From NCBI RefSeq assembly GCF_039525805.1, contig NZ_BAAAHZ010000013.1: a stretch of 64,000 nt of DNA; one strand, given 5' to 3'. A program made the translations under genes and the position numbers. The notes under the pieces are model-generated. The model was given only the letters and a program-made list of their open reading frames with translations, was not told the DNA's origin and made no database searches. Of this stretch, positions 20,922 through 29,580 are shown in pieces; the first letter of the stretch is position 1; each line of letters begins with the position of its first letter. This stretch comes from Dietzia natronolimnaea (GTDB taxonomy: Bacteria > Actinomycetota > Actinomycetes > Mycobacteriales > Mycobacteriaceae).

Positions 20922-22967
20922 GTGACCACGACGCGCCCAGCGGCCCGGGTCGCGGCGGCCACGGCCCCCGTGGCCCGGGTCCTGCCCCTGCTCGGGGTTC
21001 CGCATCTGGACCGGGAGTTCGACTACCTGGTCCCGGAGTCCCTGGCCGACCAGGCGGTACCCGGTACCCGCGTCCGTGTGCGGTTCGCCGGCCGCCTCGT
21101 CGACGGGTACCTCGTGGAGCGCTCGGACGAGACGGATCACCGCGGGGAGCTCGCATGGCTCGAGCGCGTCGTCTCGCCGGAGCCCGTGCTCACACCGCAG
21201 TTGCTCCGGCTGGTCGACCTGGTCGCGCGACGGTGGGTGGGCATGCGCTCGGACGTCCTGCGACTGGCGATCCCCCCGCGGCACGCCGCGGCCGAGAAAT
21301 CGGTGCCGGACCGCGAACCACCGCTGGGTGTGACGGAGGGCCCGGTCGAGATCCCGGTCGGCTGGTCCGACCACCCGATGGTGACGCGGTTCCTCGACGC
21401 GGCGACCGGGGGGGTCCCGGCCCGGGCCGTCTGGACCGTGCCGCCCGGACGGGACTGGGCGCGCGCACTCGCCGCCCTGGCGGACTCGGTCAGGCGGAGG
21501 GGCCTGCAGGTGTTGCTGATCGTCCCGGACCAGCGGGACGTCGACCGGTTGACCGCGGAGTGTCGGCAGATCGTGGGCGGGGGAGCCGCGGGGCGGGACC
21601 TGGTGGTCGACCTGTCCGCGGGGATCGGCCCCTCGGCTCGGTACCGACGGTGGCTGCGGGCGGTCCGCGGGCACGCCCGGATCGTGGTGGGGACCCGCAG
21701 CGCCGTGTTCGCACCGCTCCCGGAGCCGGGTCTGATCGTGTTGCACGATGACGGCGACGACTCGTTCGTGGAGCCCCGCGCCCCCTATCCGCACACCAGG
21801 GAGGTCGCCGCACAGCGGTCCGTGCTGGACGGCACCCCGTTGCTGCTGAGCTCGGTGGATCGGACCCCGGAGGTGGCCGAGTACGTGCGGTCGGGGTGGG
21901 CACACGAGATCCGGCCCGAACCCGGGCTCGTCCGGGCGCTCGCCCCGCGCGTCGTCGCGTTCTCCGACGCGGATCCGACCCAGGCCCGTGATGTGGCCGG
22001 CGGGCGCACCCGGTTGCCCGCCGTGGCGGTGACGATGGCCAGGGAGGCCGTCGACGTGGACGCCCCGGTGCTCGTCCAGGTCCCGAGGAAGGGGTACATC
22101 CCGACCCTGCTGTGCGGGTCGTGTAGGACACCGGCCCGGTGTCGCCGGTGCAACGGTCCGCTCCGCGCGGGGCGGATGGATGCGGTGTACGGCCCCGTGG
22201 ATCTCGCCTGCGGCTGGTGCGGAGCCCCGGAGCCGGGTTTCCGGTGCGTGGCCTGCGGGTCGCGGGCCCTGCGCGCGGGTGTCGTGGGCGCGGGCCGGAC
22301 GGCCGAGGAGCTCGGCCGGATGTTCCCCGGGGTCAGGGTGCGGACGAGCGGGGGCGGGGAGATCCTCGACACCGTTCCCGCCGCCCCCGCCATCATCGTG
22401 TCCACTCCCGGGGCCGAACCGGTCGCCGAGGGAGGATACGGAGCGGCGCTGCTCCTGGACTCGTGGGCCCTGCTGGGACGCCCGGATCTCCGAGCGGTAC
22501 AGAACGCCCTTCGGCACTGGGTGGGCGCCGCCTGCCTGGTCCGCCCGGCCGCCGACGGGGGCCGTGTGTTCCTGTCGGCGGATTCCGGGTCCCCGGTCGC
22601 GCAGGCCCTGGTGCGGTGGGACCCCCAGGGGTGGGCCGAACGCGAACTCGCGGACCGCGCCGAGGTGGGGTTCCCGCCCGCCGTCCACATGATGGCGGTG
22701 GACGGCCCGGCCTCCGCGCTGGCCGAGATCCTCGACGAGCTCCGGATCCCGGACGAGGTGGAGGTGCTCGGGCCCGTCGACCTCCCCCCGGGGGAGGAGT
22801 TGCCCGGACACGACGGCGTGGAGGACCCCGAGCGGGTGTTGCTCCGCGTCCCGCCACCGCTGCTCGGAGCGGTCTCCACCGAACTACGGGCGGTCGTGGT
22901 GGCGCGGTCGGGACGGCGGAACGCCGACCCCGTCAGGGTCCGGCTCGACCCGGTACACATCGGCTGA
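20922..22967 (+). CDS. priA: PriA-like primosomal protein lacking helicase motifs
   Basis: Homologue of replication-restart protein PriA. Start GTG 20922 gives 681 residues; a longer opening back to 20496 overlaps metK in another frame. The N-terminal DNA-binding domain is present (VLPLLGVPHLDREFDYLVPE). Eight zinc-binding cysteines are clear (CGSC, CRRC, CGWC, CVAC around residues 392-448). The Walker A GSGKT is absent: the aligned region reads VWTVPPGRDWARALAAL. The DExH box is replaced by LHDDGDDSF. ATPase and helicase activity are therefore unlikely, as noted for actinobacterial PriA proteins generally. It may act only as a DNA or protein-binding platform. Confidence 0.88.
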   Translation: MTTTRPAARVAAATAPVARVLPLLGVPHLDREFDYLVPESLADQAVPGTRVRVRFAGRLVDGYLVERSDETDHRGELAWLERVVSPEPVLTPQLLRLVDLVARRWVGMRSDVLRLAIPPRHAAAEKSVPDREPPLGVTEGPVEIPVGWSDHPMVTRFLDAATGGVPARAVWTVPPGRDWARALAALADSVRRRGLQVLLIVPDQRDVDRLTAECRQIVGGGAAGRDLVVDLSAGIGPSARYRRWLRAVRGHARIVVGTRSAVFAPLPEPGLIVLHDDGDDSFVEPRAPYPHTREVAAQRSVLDGTPLLLSSVDRTPEVAEYVRSGWAHEIRPEPGLVRALAPRVVAFSDADPTQARDVAGGRTRLPAVAVTMAREAVDVDAPVLVQVPRKGYIPTLLCGSCRTPARCRRCNGPLRAGRMDAVYGPVDLACGWCGAPEPGFRCVACGSRALRAGVVGAGRTAEELGRMFPGVRVRTSGGGEILDTVPAAPAIIVSTPGAEPVAEGGYGAALLLDSWALLGRPDLRAVQNALRHWVGAACLVRPAADGGRVFLSADSGSPVAQALVRWDPQGWAERELADRAEVGFPPAVHMMAVDGPASALAEILDELRIPDEVEVLGPVDLPPGEELPGHDGVEDPERVLLRVPPPLLGAVSTELRAVVVARSGRRNADPVRVRLDPVHIG

Positions 22968-23000
22968 CCGGCCCGTGCGGTGGGTTGCCCGGAGAACACC

Positions 23001-23006
23001 TAGAAT
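23001..23006 (+). promoter_or_regulatory. Candidate def -10 box
   Basis: TAGAAT at 23001-23006, 43 bases before the def ATG, fits the TANNNT consensus. The intergenic gap is 81 bases, and this is the only AT-leaning hexamer in it. No good -35 was found. Confidence 0.4.
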
Positions 23007-23048
23007 GGGCGTTTCCCGTATCCCCGTCCGCGAGGAGTTCAGATACGC

Positions 23049-23603
23049 ATGGCCGTCCATCCCGTCCGGCTCTTCGGTGATCCCGTCCTGAGGACCCCGA
23101 CCGATCCCGTCACCTCGTTCGACGATAGGTTGGCGCGCATCGTGGCCGACCTCATGGACACGGTCCGCCACGAGGACGGAGCCGGGTTGGCCGCTCCCCA
23201 GATCGGCGTGTCCACCCGGGTGTTCGTCTACACCTGTGGAGGCCGCGAGGGCCACCTCGTCAACCCGGAGTGGGAACCGATCGGGGACGAGAGGACTCAC
23301 GTCAACGAGGGGTGCCTGTCGATCCCCGGGGTCTCCGAACCCACCGAACGCTACGCGCGTGTCGTCGCGCGCGGCGTCGACGTGCACGGAGAGCCGGTGC
23401 GTCTCGAGGCCGAGGGGATCCTCGCGCGCGCCGTGCAGCACGAGACCGACCACCTCGACGGGATCCTGTTCCTCCAGCGCCTCACCCCGGACCGGCGGCG
23501 CTCGGCGATGGCCGGGATACGGTCGTCCGGATGGTTCGGTAGCGACGCCATCAGCGCCGGGGTCGTCTACGACCGCCTCGCCGACGCGATGGCGGTGAGG
23601 TGA
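23049..23603 (+). CDS. def: Peptide deformylase
   Basis: Removes the formyl group from nascent N-formylmethionine. The 184 residues show the three deformylase motifs: GAGLAAPQIG near residue 49, EGCLS near residue 91 and QHETDHLDG near 135. These supply the metal ligands Cys and two His, with catalytic Glu. ATG 23049. The stop overlaps the fmt GTG, and def-fmt pairing (deformylase with formyltransferase) is very common. Confidence 0.96.
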   Translation: MAVHPVRLFGDPVLRTPTDPVTSFDDRLARIVADLMDTVRHEDGAGLAAPQIGVSTRVFVYTCGGREGHLVNPEWEPIGDERTHVNEGCLSIPGVSEPTERYARVVARGVDVHGEPVRLEAEGILARAVQHETDHLDGILFLQRLTPDRRRSAMAGIRSSGWFGSDAISAGVVYDRLADAMAVR

Positions 23604-24538
23604 CGGTGCGACTCGTCTTCGCCGGCACACCGCAGGCGGCCGTCCCCTCGCTCGAGGCCCTGCTGACCTCAGGCCGACACGACTTGGTGGCGGTGGTCTC
23701 CCGTCCCGATGCCCGGACCGGTCGCGGCCGGAGCCTGTCCCGCAGTCCCGTGGCCGCGGCCGCCGACGCCGCGGGGATCGAGGTCCTCACGCCGCCGAAC
23801 GCCCGCGACCCGCAGTTCGCCGAGCGCCTCCGTGACCTCGCACCCGACGCGGTGCCGGTGGTGGCCTACGGGCACCTGGTGCCGCGACCCGTCCTGGACA
23901 TCCCCGCACACGGCTGGGTCAACCTCCACTTCTCGCTGCTGCCGGCGTGGCGGGGTGCCGCACCGGTCAACGCCGCCATCGAGGCGGGAGACGAGGTGAC
24001 CGGCGCCACGACCTTCCGTCTCGACGAGGGGATGGACACCGGTCCGGTGCTCGGCACGATGACCGAGACCATCCGCCCACGCGACACCGCCGGGGACCTG
24101 CTCGCCCGGCTGTCGGTGTCCGGCGCGGGACTGCTCCTGGCCACCCTGGACGCCCTGGAGACGGGCGAGCTCCGCGCGGTCCCGCAGCCGACCGACGGGA
24201 TCTCCCGGGCGGGGAAGATCACCGTCGACGACGCGCGGGTCCGCTGGACCGATCCGGCACTGGCGGTGGACCGCCACATCCGTTCCGTCACCCCGGCCCC
24301 GGGGGCGTGGACGACCTTCGGCGGCGAGCGGGTCAAGATCGGCTCCACGACGCCGTCCGGGGAGGGAGCACCGACCCTGGCCCCCGGGCGGATCCTGTGG
24401 GACAAGCACACCTTCCTCGTCGGCACGGCCACCGCTCCCGTCGCGGTGGACACTCTCCAGCCACCCGGCAAGAAGATGATGAACGCCGTCGACTGGGCAC
24501 GCGGGGCCCGACTCGACGACGGGGCGGAGTTCTCATGA
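23600..24538 (+). CDS. fmt: Methionyl-tRNA formyltransferase
   Basis: Formylates initiator Met-tRNA using 10-formyl-THF. The 312 residues have the N-terminal formyltransferase domain with the NLHFSLLPAWRGAAPV segment near residue 107 and the catalytic Asp in DEGMDTGPVL. A C-terminal OB-like domain follows from about residue 205. GTG 23600 overlaps the def stop; GTG 23606 is a possible alternative. It overlaps rsmB by four bases. Confidence 0.95.
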   Translation: MTVRLVFAGTPQAAVPSLEALLTSGRHDLVAVVSRPDARTGRGRSLSRSPVAAAADAAGIEVLTPPNARDPQFAERLRDLAPDAVPVVAYGHLVPRPVLDIPAHGWVNLHFSLLPAWRGAAPVNAAIEAGDEVTGATTFRLDEGMDTGPVLGTMTETIRPRDTAGDLLARLSVSGAGLLLATLDALETGELRAVPQPTDGISRAGKITVDDARVRWTDPALAVDRHIRSVTPAPGAWTTFGGERVKIGSTTPSGEGAPTLAPGRILWDKHTFLVGTATAPVAVDTLQPPGKKMMNAVDWARGARLDDGAEFS

Positions 24539-26124
24539 GTGCCCACGGCGGAGGGGGCCGCGGCCCCGGAGGCGGCGGTCGGCAGGGTGATCGCCGGCGG
24601 GGCGGCGGTCGGCAGGACACCGGCAAGCAGGACGGTGGCCGGCAGAGCAGCGGCCGGCAGAGCGGCGGCCGGTCGGGCGGGCGACGACCGGATGCACCCC
24701 GATCCGCCGACCGTCGGAGGGACGGGCGAGCACCTCGGCAGAGCCGCCCCGATGCCAGGACCGTCGCCCTCGCCGTGATGACGGCGGTGCGCGAACGCGC
24801 GGCGTATGCGAACCTCCTGTTGCCGTCCGAGCTCAGGAAGGCGCGACTCGACACCCGGGACGCGGCCCTGGCCACCGAGCTCACCTACGGCACCCTCCGG
24901 ACACAGGGTCTGCTGGACCGCATCATCGCGGAGGCCGCCGGCCGCCCGGTCGAGGAGATCGACCCCCCGGTCCTGGACCTGGTGCGACTGGGTGCCTACC
25001 AGTTGCTGTTCACCCGGATCGGGGCCCACGCGGCCGTCGACACCAGTGTGGAGGCGGCGCGGACGCAGGGGCTGGGCCGGGCCGGGGCGTTCGTCAACGC
25101 GGTGCTGCGCAAGGTCTCCGCACAGGACCTGGACGGCTGGGTCGCAGTGCTCCGGAAGGACGTGACGGACCCCGTCGCCCGGCTGGCGGTGGGCACCGCG
25201 CACCCGGAGTGGATCGCCCGTGCGTTCGCCGAATCCCTGGGGGCGGACGCAGCGGAGCTGCCCGAGCTGCTGGCCGCCGATGACGCGCGCCCCAAGGTGC
25301 ACCTGGCGGCACTGCCCGGCGCCATCTCGGCGGAGGAACTCGCGCTGGTGACCGGCGGCACCGAGGGCGTCGTGTCGCCGTACGCGGTCCACCTCGACTC
25401 GGGTGACCCCGGGACCCTCGAGGCGGTGCGCGACCGGCTCGCCACGGTGCAGGACGAGGGCAGTCAGGTCGTCGCGATCGCCGCGTCCCGTGCACCGCTC
25501 GTCGGCGAGGACGGCGGCCGGTGGTTGGATCTGTGCGCCGGACCCGGGGGCAAGGCCGTCATGCTGGGCGCGTTGGCGGAGATCGAGGGCGCGACGGTGA
25601 CCGGTGTGGAGGTCTCCGAACACCGTGCCGATCTCGTGCGGGAGGCCACCCGGGACCTTCCGGTGACCGTCCTCACCGCGGACGGCCGGGACCCCGGTCT
25701 GGAACCGGGGTTCGATCGAGTCCTCCTCGACGCACCGTGTTCGGGTCTCGGCGCCCTCCGGCGTCGTCCCGAGGCCCGGTGGCGAAAGACCGCCGCCGAC
25801 ATCCCGGGACTGGTGGTGCTCCAGCGGGAGCTGCTGGAATCCGCACTGCGTCTCGTGCGGCCCGGGGGCGTGGTGCTCTACGCGACGTGTTCCCCCCACC
25901 TGTCCGAGACGGTGTCTATGATCCGTGAGGCGAACAGGCGCGACGATGTCGAACTCCTCGACGTACGCGAGATCCTCGAGGGGATCGACGGGGCCGCCAC
26001 CGAGGGCCTCGGAGACGGACCGTGGGTGCAGCTCTGGCCGCACCGCCACGGCACCGACGCGATGTTCATGGCGGGGTTGCGCAGGGTCACCTCAGACCCC
26101 ACACCGCCGACACTAGAGGACTGA
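24535..26124 (+). CDS. rsmB: 16S rRNA (cytosine-967-C5) methyltransferase with Gly/Arg-rich N-terminal tail
   Basis: Methylates C967 of 16S rRNA with SAM. ATG 24535 overlaps the fmt stop and gives 529 residues, longer than the usual 430-450. The extra length is a disordered first 70 residues built of GGG, GGRQ and RRR runs (for example GRQSSGRQSGGRSGGRR). Then come a NusB-like domain (about 75-210) and the methyltransferase domain. The latter has the SAM loop DLCAGPGGKAVMLGAL near 327, LLDAPCSGLGALRRRPEARW and the catalytic Cys in YATCSPHLSET. An ATG inside the tail would remove it, but none has a clear ribosome site. Confidence 0.93.
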   Translation: MSAHGGGGRGPGGGGRQGDRRRGGGRQDTGKQDGGRQSSGRQSGGRSGGRRPDAPRSADRRRDGRAPRQSRPDARTVALAVMTAVRERAAYANLLLPSELRKARLDTRDAALATELTYGTLRTQGLLDRIIAEAAGRPVEEIDPPVLDLVRLGAYQLLFTRIGAHAAVDTSVEAARTQGLGRAGAFVNAVLRKVSAQDLDGWVAVLRKDVTDPVARLAVGTAHPEWIARAFAESLGADAAELPELLAADDARPKVHLAALPGAISAEELALVTGGTEGVVSPYAVHLDSGDPGTLEAVRDRLATVQDEGSQVVAIAASRAPLVGEDGGRWLDLCAGPGGKAVMLGALAEIEGATVTGVEVSEHRADLVREATRDLPVTVLTADGRDPGLEPGFDRVLLDAPCSGLGALRRRPEARWRKTAADIPGLVVLQRELLESALRLVRPGGVVLYATCSPHLSETVSMIREANRRDDVELLDVREILEGIDGAATEGLGDGPWVQLWPHRHGTDAMFMAGLRRVTSDPTPPTLED

Positions 26125-26130
26125 CAGTCG

Positions 26131-27069
26131 ATGCCGTCAGCAGACGCGGACCAGGGCCGGGACGACGCGACCTTCCTCTCCGGCGGGACCGGGTGCGCGG
26201 CGTGGGTGTACCGCCCGGAGACCTCGTCGGACCCCGGCGGGACAACCGCACCGGCCATCGTCATGGCGCACGGCCTCGGGTGTATCCGCGATCTCCGACT
26301 GCCCGCGTACGCCGAGCGTTTCCGCGACGCCGGCTTCGTCGTCGTGGTCTTCGACTACCGGCACTTCGGCGCCAGCGACGGGCAGCCCCGCCAGCTCCTC
26401 GACATCGGCCGTCAGCTCGACGACTGGCGGTCCGCGCTCGCCTTCACCCGGTCACTGACCGGCGTCGACCCGGACCGTGTCATCGCGTGGGGCACGTCGT
26501 TCTCGGGCGGCCACGTCCTCACGCTCGCCGGAACAGGGGAGCGACTCGCGGGGGTCGTCGCGCAGGTTCCGCACGTCAGCGGGCCGGCCGCGGTCCGGGC
26601 GACGCCGCTGCGCTCGGCGGTCAGGCTCACCCCCGCGATCATCGGCGACCTCTGGCGCGCGGCCCGGCGTGGGGAGCCCCGGTACGTCCCGCTGGTCGGT
26701 AAGCCGGGGGAGGCCGGTGCCATGACGAGCCCGGACGCCGACCCCGCGGTCGACCGCCTGGCGGCGGACTCCGGACTGAAGCGCGGCGACTTCCCCGAGT
26801 ACATCGCAGCCCGGATCCTGGTGCGGATCGGCTTCTATTCTCCGATCCGGCACGCGAGACGGATCGCGTGCCCCGTCCTGGTGCAGATCGCCACCCGGGA
26901 CGCCATCACTCCCGCGGCGACCGCGCGCCGGGCCGCTCAGCGGATGCCGCGTGGCAGGTATCTGGAGTACCCGTGCGAGCACTTCGACCCCTACGTCGAC
27001 CCGTACTTCGACCAGATCGTGGCCGACCAACTCGAGTTCTGTCTCTCGCTGGCGGGTCCGGGCGCCTGA
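26131..27069 (+). CDS. Alpha/beta-hydrolase of unknown substrate
   Basis: A 312-residue hydrolase. The nucleophile elbow is GTSFSGG near residue 113, with candidate acid Asp in ATRDAITP near residue 255 and His in CEHFDPY near 287. The oxyanion region MAHGLGCIRDLRL is near residue 50. No signal peptide or membrane helix is visible, so it is likely cytoplasmic. ATG 26131 starts 6 bases after the rsmB stop. It separates rsmB from rpe, which are close neighbours in M. tuberculosis, so it may be an insertion in this lineage. The substrate is unknown. Confidence 0.8.
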   Translation: MPSADADQGRDDATFLSGGTGCAAWVYRPETSSDPGGTTAPAIVMAHGLGCIRDLRLPAYAERFRDAGFVVVVFDYRHFGASDGQPRQLLDIGRQLDDWRSALAFTRSLTGVDPDRVIAWGTSFSGGHVLTLAGTGERLAGVVAQVPHVSGPAAVRATPLRSAVRLTPAIIGDLWRAARRGEPRYVPLVGKPGEAGAMTSPDADPAVDRLAADSGLKRGDFPEYIAARILVRIGFYSPIRHARRIACPVLVQIATRDAITPAATARRAAQRMPRGRYLEYPCEHFDPYVDPYFDQIVADQLEFCLSLAGPGA

Positions 27070-27111
27070 TCGCGGTCCACGCCCTGGGAAGTCCGCTCGC
27101 GCCCGCCCGCC

Positions 27112-27124
27112 TAGACTGGGCGGC
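27112..27124 (+). promoter_or_regulatory. rpe promoter -10, predicted leaderless start
   Basis: TAGACT at 27112-27117 is followed by 7 bases and then ATG 27125. With transcription starting 6-8 bases after the -10, the mRNA would begin at or within a base of the start codon. No Shine-Dalgarno-like sequence lies before this ATG. Confidence 0.6.
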
Positions 27125-27793
27125 ATGTCGTACCAGCCGCTCATCGCGCCGTCGATCCTGTCCGCCGACTTCGCCCGCCTGGACCGGGAGATCGAGCGGA
27201 TCCCCGCCGCGGACTGGATCCACGTCGACGTGATGGACGGCCACTTCGTCCCCAACCTGTCCTTCGGCGCCCCGGTCGCGAAGGCGGTCGGCGAGGTCAC
27301 CGACAAGCCGATGGACTGCCACCTGATGATCGAGGACCCGGCACGGTGGGTGGGCGACTACGTCGACGCGGGTGCGGCCAGCATCACCTTCCACGTCGAG
27401 GCCACCGACGATCCGAGGGCCGTCGCGGACCTGCTGCACTCGCGCGGCTGCCGGGCCGGCATCTCCCTCAAGCCGGGCACGGCCGTGGAGCCGTACCTCG
27501 ACCTGCTCGAGCACGTCGACCTGGTCCTGGTGATGAGCGTCGAGCCCGGGTTCGGGGGCCAGTCGTTCATGCCGGAGGTGCTCGACAAGGTCCGCACGCT
27601 GCGCGCGGAGATCGACCGGCGCGGGCTCGACGTGCTGATCCAGATCGACGGCGGCATCGACTCGCGCACCATCGGGGACGCCGCCTCCGCGGGCTGCGAC
27701 GTCTTCGTCGCCGGATCCGCCGTCTACGGCGCGCCCGACCCCGACGCCATGATCGAGACCCTGCGCGCGGGGGCGGCGGACGCACGGGCGTGA
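27125..27793 (+). CDS. rpe: Ribulose-phosphate 3-epimerase
   Basis: Interconverts ribulose 5-phosphate and xylulose 5-phosphate, linking to the tkt/tal genes farther right. ATG 27125 gives 222 residues: IAPSILSADFARL at the start, HVDVMDGHFVPNLSFG with the catalytic Asp and metal His, MSVEPGFGGQSF, and IDGGIDSRT at the phosphate site. It appears to have its own leaderless promoter. The stop overlaps the ribD GTG, so it also leads the riboflavin genes, whose pathway starts from ribulose 5-phosphate and GTP. Confidence 0.96.
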   Translation: MSYQPLIAPSILSADFARLDREIERIPAADWIHVDVMDGHFVPNLSFGAPVAKAVGEVTDKPMDCHLMIEDPARWVGDYVDAGAASITFHVEATDDPRAVADLLHSRGCRAGISLKPGTAVEPYLDLLEHVDLVLVMSVEPGFGGQSFMPEVLDKVRTLRAEIDRRGLDVLIQIDGGIDSRTIGDAASAGCDVFVAGSAVYGAPDPDAMIETLRAGAADARA

Positions 27794-28839
27794 CGATGTC
27801 GGACGGGCCGGACGACGGTCGACGGCGCCGTGAGCGCGAGGTCCTGGCCGACGCGCTCGCCCTGTCGCGGTCGGCGCTGGGGGTCACCACACCCAACCCG
27901 CCCGTGGGCGCCGTGGTACTCGACCCCGCGGGTGCCGTGGCCGGACGCGGGGCCACCGAGGCACCCGGCGGCCGGCACGCCGAGGTCGTCGCTCTCGACG
28001 CCGCCGGGGACCGCGCCCGGGGCGGCACACTCCTGGTGACCCTCGAACCCTGCGATCACCAGGGCCGAACCGGGCCCTGTTCCGCGCGGGCCCTCGCCGC
28101 GGGCGTCGCGCGCGTGGTCTACGCGGTGCGGGATCCGAACCCCCTCGCCGCCGGTGGGGCGGAGACGTTGCGGCGGGCCGGGGTGGACGTGGCGCGGGCC
28201 GACGACGACCAGGTGGCCGCCGCCGAACAGGGTCCGCTAAGGGCGTGGCTGCACCGCCAACGCTCGGGCCGGCCGTACGTCACCTGGAAGTACGCGGCCA
28301 CCCTGGACGGCCGGGTGGCCGCGGCCGACGGCAGCAGCCGATGGATCACCGGCCCCGAGTCACGACATCACGTGCACGGACGACGGCAGGAGATCGACGT
28401 CGTCGTCGTCGGTTCGGGGACCCGCGCCGCCGACGACCCCTCGCTCACCGCCCGGTCCGACGACGGGGCGCCCACGGATCGGCAACCACTCCGGGCGGTG
28501 ATGGGACTGACCCCGGTGCCCCCGGACGCCGCCGTGCGGGGTTCCGACGGCCGGTTCAGGCACCTGGCCACCCGCGATCCCGCGGAGGCGCTCGCGATGC
28601 TCGGCGACGTCCAGCACGTCCTGGTCGAGGGCGGCCCCCGTCTGGCCGGGGCGTTCCTCGCCGCCGGGCTCGTCGACGAGGTCGAGGCCTACCTCGCCCC
28701 GATCGTGCTGGGAGACGGTCGGTCCGCCGTCCAGGGTGCCGGGGTCGGCACGCTCACCGACGCCCACGGCTTCAAGGTGCGCGAGAACGCGACCCTGGGT
28801 CGTGACGTCTACCTCCGCATGACCAGACGCACCGCGTGA
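27790..28839 (+). CDS. ribD: Riboflavin biosynthesis deaminase/reductase
   Basis: Bifunctional enzyme that deaminates, then reduces, the pyrimidine intermediate of riboflavin synthesis. The 349 residues have the zinc deaminase signature HAEVVAL plus EPCDHQGRTGPCS within residues about 55-100. The NADPH reductase domain (RPYVTWKYAATLDGRVAAADGSS onward) follows. GTG 27790 overlaps the rpe stop; ATG 27796 two codons later is equally possible. The tail DNA has a short near-duplication (GACCAGACGCACCGCGTGACC) spanning the stop. Confidence 0.95.
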   Translation: MTMSDGPDDGRRRREREVLADALALSRSALGVTTPNPPVGAVVLDPAGAVAGRGATEAPGGRHAEVVALDAAGDRARGGTLLVTLEPCDHQGRTGPCSARALAAGVARVVYAVRDPNPLAAGGAETLRRAGVDVARADDDQVAAAEQGPLRAWLHRQRSGRPYVTWKYAATLDGRVAAADGSSRWITGPESRHHVHGRRQEIDVVVVGSGTRAADDPSLTARSDDGAPTDRQPLRAVMGLTPVPPDAAVRGSDGRFRHLATRDPAEALAMLGDVQHVLVEGGPRLAGAFLAAGLVDEVEAYLAPIVLGDGRSAVQGAGVGTLTDAHGFKVRENATLGRDVYLRMTRRTA

Positions 28840-28881
28840 CCAGGCGCACCGCATGACCACATCCACGAGAGGACCACACTG

Positions 28882-29505
28882 ATGTTCACCGGAATCGTCG
28901 AGGAACTCGGCACGCTGGAATCGGTCGAGACCGTCGGGGACTCCGCGCGACTGCGGATCCGCGGACCCCTAGTCACGTCGGACGCCCGTCACGGGGAGTC
29001 GATCTCCGTCAACGGCGTCTGCCTCACCGTCACGGAGTTCACCGCCGGAAAGGGATTCGACGCCGACGTCATGGCCGAGACCCTGGACCGCACCGCCCTG
29101 GGTGCGCTGAGCCCCGGGGACCCGGTGAACCTGGAGCGGGCGATGCGGGCGGACGCGCGGTTCGGGGGTCACATCGTCCAGGGGCACGTCGACGGGACCG
29201 GCGCGGTGATCAGCAGGACCGAGCACGACCAGTGGCACGTGGTGCGCATCTCGTTGCCGCAGGACCTGGCCCGTTACGTGGTGGAGAAGGGGTCGATCAC
29301 GGTCTCGGGCACCTCCCTCACCGTGTCGGCGGTCAGTGCGCTCGACCAGACCGAACCGTGGTTCGAGGTCTCGCTCATCCCCACCACGCTGGAGGACACG
29401 ATCCTCGGCGGCCTGACCCCGGGGGACGCGGTCAACCTCGAGGTCGATGTGCTGGCCAAGTACGTGGAGCGTCTCCTCGGTGGACGCGGTGGCCGGTCCC
29501 GGTGA
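28882..29505 (+). CDS. ribE: Riboflavin synthase alpha subunit
   Basis: Dismutates two 6,7-dimethyl-8-ribityllumazine molecules into riboflavin. The 207 residues start with MFTGIVEELG and show the internal duplication of two lumazine-binding barrels: SVNGVCLTV near residue 45 in the first and VSGTSLTVSAV near residue 143 in the second. VQGHVDGTG marks the junction. A GAGAGG site lies 11 bases before ATG 28882. It is called ribC in mycobacteria and Bacillus naming differs; the function is secure. Confidence 0.95.
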   Translation: MFTGIVEELGTLESVETVGDSARLRIRGPLVTSDARHGESISVNGVCLTVTEFTAGKGFDADVMAETLDRTALGALSPGDPVNLERAMRADARFGGHIVQGHVDGTGAVISRTEHDQWHVVRISLPQDLARYVVEKGSITVSGTSLTVSAVSALDQTEPWFEVSLIPTTLEDTILGGLTPGDAVNLEVDVLAKYVERLLGGRGGRSR

Positions 29506-29580
29506 CCGGATGCGCCATACTTGTGGCCGTGCCCGCGGCCGACGCCCGGGTTTGATGAGTACCGAGGAGAACCCGCAGCA

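Noticed and set aside
23866..26049. Minus-strand open frame of about 727 codons opposite fmt and rsmB
   Set aside because: Composition follows the codon shadow of the sense genes, and no domain is recognisable.
28840..29580. FMN riboswitch upstream of ribE or ribBA
   Set aside because: The gaps (42 and 75 bases) are too short for the RFN element, and its conserved blocks were not seen. No RFN was seen before rpe either.
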